DNA of 64,000 nt from a virus. The notes beneath the pieces are model-generated. The model had not been told where the DNA came from, did not search any database, and saw only the letters and a program-made list of their open reading frames with translations. The translations under genes and the position numbers were made by a program. The stretch is taken from positions 1-64,000 of the IMG/VR virus record IMGVR_UViG_3300012208_000004. The stretch is one strand, 5' to 3'. Positions 62,255 through 64,000 of the stretch are shown here, in pieces (the first letter of the stretch is position 1; the number at the start of each line of letters is the position of its first letter).

Positions 62255-62393
62255 TTTTGTTTGAGCGTCCCCCTACTAGGTCTCAAACACCTTGCAAGGG
62301 GACTGACCACGTACATGAGTGAGCATGCACGGGCTAAAGCTAATTGTAGCCTAGTTCCTGCATGTTTTCAAGTGAAAGGAATTAGGTTTTTTC
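62255..62393. other. Gap with palindromic repeat and short hairpin
   Basis: No gene. Contains the right inverted-repeat arm (62256-62269), a palindromic repeat (62288-62302, CACCTTGCAAGGGGA) and a small GGCTA/TAGCC hairpin at about 62332-62351. Confidence 0.5.
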
Positions 62394-63599
62394 ATGTCTA
62401 GTAAGTATCGATACAAACAAGATGATCTGGAGAAGGATGCACATGACATGCATGGTGCATTTGTGTGGATTATTATTCTCCTCGGAGTGGGTTTCAGTGA
62501 TGTGATCTACTTTATGATGGTTTCTACTATGTTTCCTGATGCTGGAATGATGCAGGGGATTGCATTTGCGGGCGCTATCACCACGGCTCTTAGTGTACTA
62601 CTTCTTTACCATGGTAAGAAAAAGATCTTCCGGCCAGGCAAACAAGTGTGGACCGCGTGGGCATTTACAGGGGTTGAGATATTGGTCATGATCTCAAATG
62701 ATATCCTGTACTTTGCAAAAATGAATGGCGGGAGTCTTGATGCTTTCATGTCTTTCTGGAGAGTCTTTTGTCCAGCGGCTCCTGTCATTTCAGTCCTCGG
62801 ATGGTTGCTTATTAGTTACTTTGATCCTTCAAGGACGCTTTTGCATGTGAAGATGTCAAAGGCTGATTCATTGGCTAGATCTGAAGTGACAATGCATGCA
62901 GAGATTGAGCAATCTGAGATTGACTTTAAATTGGCTATGCACCGCATGCGGATGGATGCAAAGTATGCAGCTGCTGATGATATGCAGAGACATCTGGCAA
63001 AATCTATCCAGTATGAGGTTCAGGAAGACTTGAGACTAGGCGCGGGTGATATGGGACGCGACATTGCTAGTTCACTTACCAATACTCCAATCTCGCAGCT
63101 CTCGCAGCCAAGAAAGCCAAAGGTCGTTGACGCTGATCCTCCTGTTGTGGCTCCTGCTATTGCAGCTCACAAAGTGCAACAGGTTGATCCTCACAAAGTA
63201 AAACCGGAAGTTGACTCTGAAAAGAAACCTTTGGAGGAAAAGAAGGGGTTAAGAGCATGGATAGATGAAAAGGTGTTCAAAGTTGAGGATGATGGCAGGA
63301 ATGGTGAATTAGTTTCACCAGTTAGTCAGCAGAAACGACCAAACAGTGATTTTTTTGAGGAAAAGGCAGGAATACCACCGCAAAAAGTTGTTAAGGAAGA
63401 AAAGCCAAAGCTTCCCATTAATCCAGCAAAGTGGAATAAAAATCATTGGAAGTTGGCACAAGAGATTTATCCCAAGGATGAATATGACGAATTGTTTGAT
63501 GAGTATCTCGGTGACAAACCTGATGAAGATCACGTAAGAGATTCTCACGAAGACGCAAAAAAAACACAGGCTCTACCGGACGACTGGTCCAACCTGTAG
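62394..63599 (+). CDS. Four-helix membrane protein with long acidic/Pro tail
   Basis: A 401-residue protein. Four membrane helices at about residues 22-43, 55-72, 84-106 and 122-143, then a coiled segment (about 155-215) and a long charged low-complexity tail. No enzyme motif. The zero frame ends at TAG 63597-63599, but an eight-A run at 63557-63564 allows a -1 slip into an open frame of the same composition. I read the full gene as continuing past the window. Function unknown; perhaps a conjugation- or membrane-anchored replication protein. Confidence 0.6.
   Translation: MSSKYRYKQDDLEKDAHDMHGAFVWIIILLGVGFSDVIYFMMVSTMFPDAGMMQGIAFAGAITTALSVLLLYHGKKKIFRPGKQVWTAWAFTGVEILVMISNDILYFAKMNGGSLDAFMSFWRVFCPAAPVISVLGWLLISYFDPSRTLLHVKMSKADSLARSEVTMHAEIEQSEIDFKLAMHRMRMDAKYAAADDMQRHLAKSIQYEVQEDLRLGAGDMGRDIASSLTNTPISQLSQPRKPKVVDADPPVVAPAIAAHKVQQVDPHKVKPEVDSEKKPLEEKKGLRAWIDEKVFKVEDDGRNGELVSPVSQQKRPNSDFFEEKAGIPPQKVVKEEKPKLPINPAKWNKNHWKLAQEIYPKDEYDELFDEYLGDKPDEDHVRDSHEDAKKTQALPDDWSNL
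63557..63565 (+). promoter_or_regulatory. Candidate -1 frameshift site (A AAA AAA C)
   Basis: Zero-frame codons AAA AAA (63558-63563) preceded by A and followed by ACA. A -1 slip continues as N-T-G-S-T-G-R-L-V-Q-P... with no stop to the window end. Programmed slippage, slipped-strand variation or a one-base sequencing error would all give this picture. Confidence 0.5.
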
Positions 63600-64000
63600 A
63601 GCAAGAAGTGGATGCGCAAGAGATGATTGACACTCAACCGTCTCTTCGTTTGGTCGATACGCAGCCATCTATCCGAATGGATAAGATCAAGCCAAATACA
63701 GACCAAGTGAAATTAGGACCTGAAGTAGATCCCCCAATGCATTTAAACAGTGTGTTGGGGGATTCGGAAGAAGATCCGAACACATTCCGAACACATTCCG
63801 AACACATTCCATCAGAGAATGTCTTTACGGGTGTTGAGTCGGTTCTCCAAGCGGATGTAGTGCCATTTGATAATGATGAAGATACAAATAAGAGCAAAAA
63901 GCATTTGGCACGCTTGAGAAGGTATGAGGAAGTGGGTCTTCAGGGAGATATACCAGTACGTGACGTTGTACGCTTTCGATATGTTTATAATCGTCATATT
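63563..64000 (+). CDS. Downstream part of the membrane protein gene (partial)
   Basis: Open frame from the slip site to the right edge. An independent start at ATG 63623 lacks an SD. The N-terminal part repeats IDTQPSLRLVDTQPSIRM, the middle is acidic, and the end (KHLARLRRYEEVGLQGDIPV) is basic and helical and could be a DNA-binding region. The gene is cut by the window end. No family recognised. Confidence 0.45.
63776..63808 (+). repeat. Three tandem 11-bp repeats in coding sequence
   Basis: CCGAACACATT is repeated exactly three times. As 11 is not a multiple of three, loss or gain of one unit would shift the reading frame. Confidence 0.65.

Larger units (their letters stand above)
60876..62269. 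repeat. 14-bp inverted repeats bracketing integrase 2 and its HTH gene
   Basis: GACGCTCAAACAAA (60876-60889) and TTTGTTTGAGCGTC (62256-62269) are exact complements. Each has a palindromic repeat just outside or close by (60862, 62288). The enclosed unit is integrase plus excisionase-like gene, so it could be a module boundary or paired regulator sites. Confidence 0.55.

Noticed and set aside
639-62302. Palindromic repeats as transcription terminators
   Set aside because: Most copies lack a following T tract and many are inside genes in frame.

Overview
The window is almost entirely a temperate, siphovirus-type phage genome (prophage, phage-plasmid or free phage). It is a mosaic of compact, overlapping operons with strong Shine-Dalgarno (SD) sequences (AAGGAGG, AAAGGAT) and sigma-70 type promoters (TTGACA-17-TATAAT). 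Composition is moderately AT-rich and uneven. These traits fit a Gram-positive-like or Chloroflexota-like host, but I cannot name the host from sequence alone. A palindrome close to CCCCCTTGCAAGGGGG recurs about 29 times, in genes and between them. It probably reflects the host genome.

Layout. 1-32 kb (+): tiny zinc-binding and membrane proteins, small and large terminase (the large subunit split into ATPase and nuclease genes), portal (its C-terminal tail separated by two small genes), many small accessory genes, scaffold, major capsid protein, head-tail connectors, an Acb2/Tad1-like anti-defence candidate, tail terminator, two tandem tail-tube paralogues, tail-assembly chaperones with a -1 frameshift site, tape measure, a 1760-residue tail-tip protein, fibre-like repeat proteins, an HNH gene on the opposite strand, and a lysis cassette (GH25 endolysin, several membrane proteins including two LLH-type holin candidates, and a papain-like protease). 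32.0-32.9 kb: first tyrosine recombinase, whose leader can fold over its ribosome site. 32.9-38.9 kb (mostly -): small regulators, a phage csrA missed by simple ORF length filters, a Cas4/RecB-like nuclease and a single-strand DNA-binding protein. 39.1-41.4 kb (+): HTH protein and SF2 helicase. 41.5-47.6 kb (-): wHTH protein, primase, C5 methyltransferase, fused helicase-methyltransferase, RusA-like resolvase. 48.6-52.1 kb (-): transglycosylase, micro-proteins, zinc ribbons, excisionase-like HTH, SWIM protein. 52.2 kb: divergent promoter region with palindromic operators. 52.3-60.2 kb (+): XRE repressor candidate, RHH proteins, BRO antirepressor, lipoproteins, MuF-like protein, DinG-like helicase, DUF3987 ATPase. 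60.2-60.6 kb: iteron-like array, probably an origin. 60.66-60.83 kb: a tRNA-Arg gene split at its anticodon loop into two inverted halves. 60.9-62.3 kb: second tyrosine recombinase and excisionase-like HTH. 62.4 kb to the end: a membrane protein with a probable -1 frameshift into an open frame that leaves the window.

The strongest unusual signal is the split tRNA beside the second integrase. Its halves share a 13-bp inverted repeat centred on the self-complementary hexamer TCCGGA. Flipping the roughly 125-bp segment between the repeats would rebuild a perfectly paired tRNA-Arg(CCG) gene. This could be an integrase-driven tRNA switch or the trace of a symmetric-core attachment site. Other noteworthy items are the phage csrA, the in-frame palindrome family, a repeated promoter/operator sequence with the ACAGTATTG motif, two apparently leaderless promoters, and the split terminase and portal genes.
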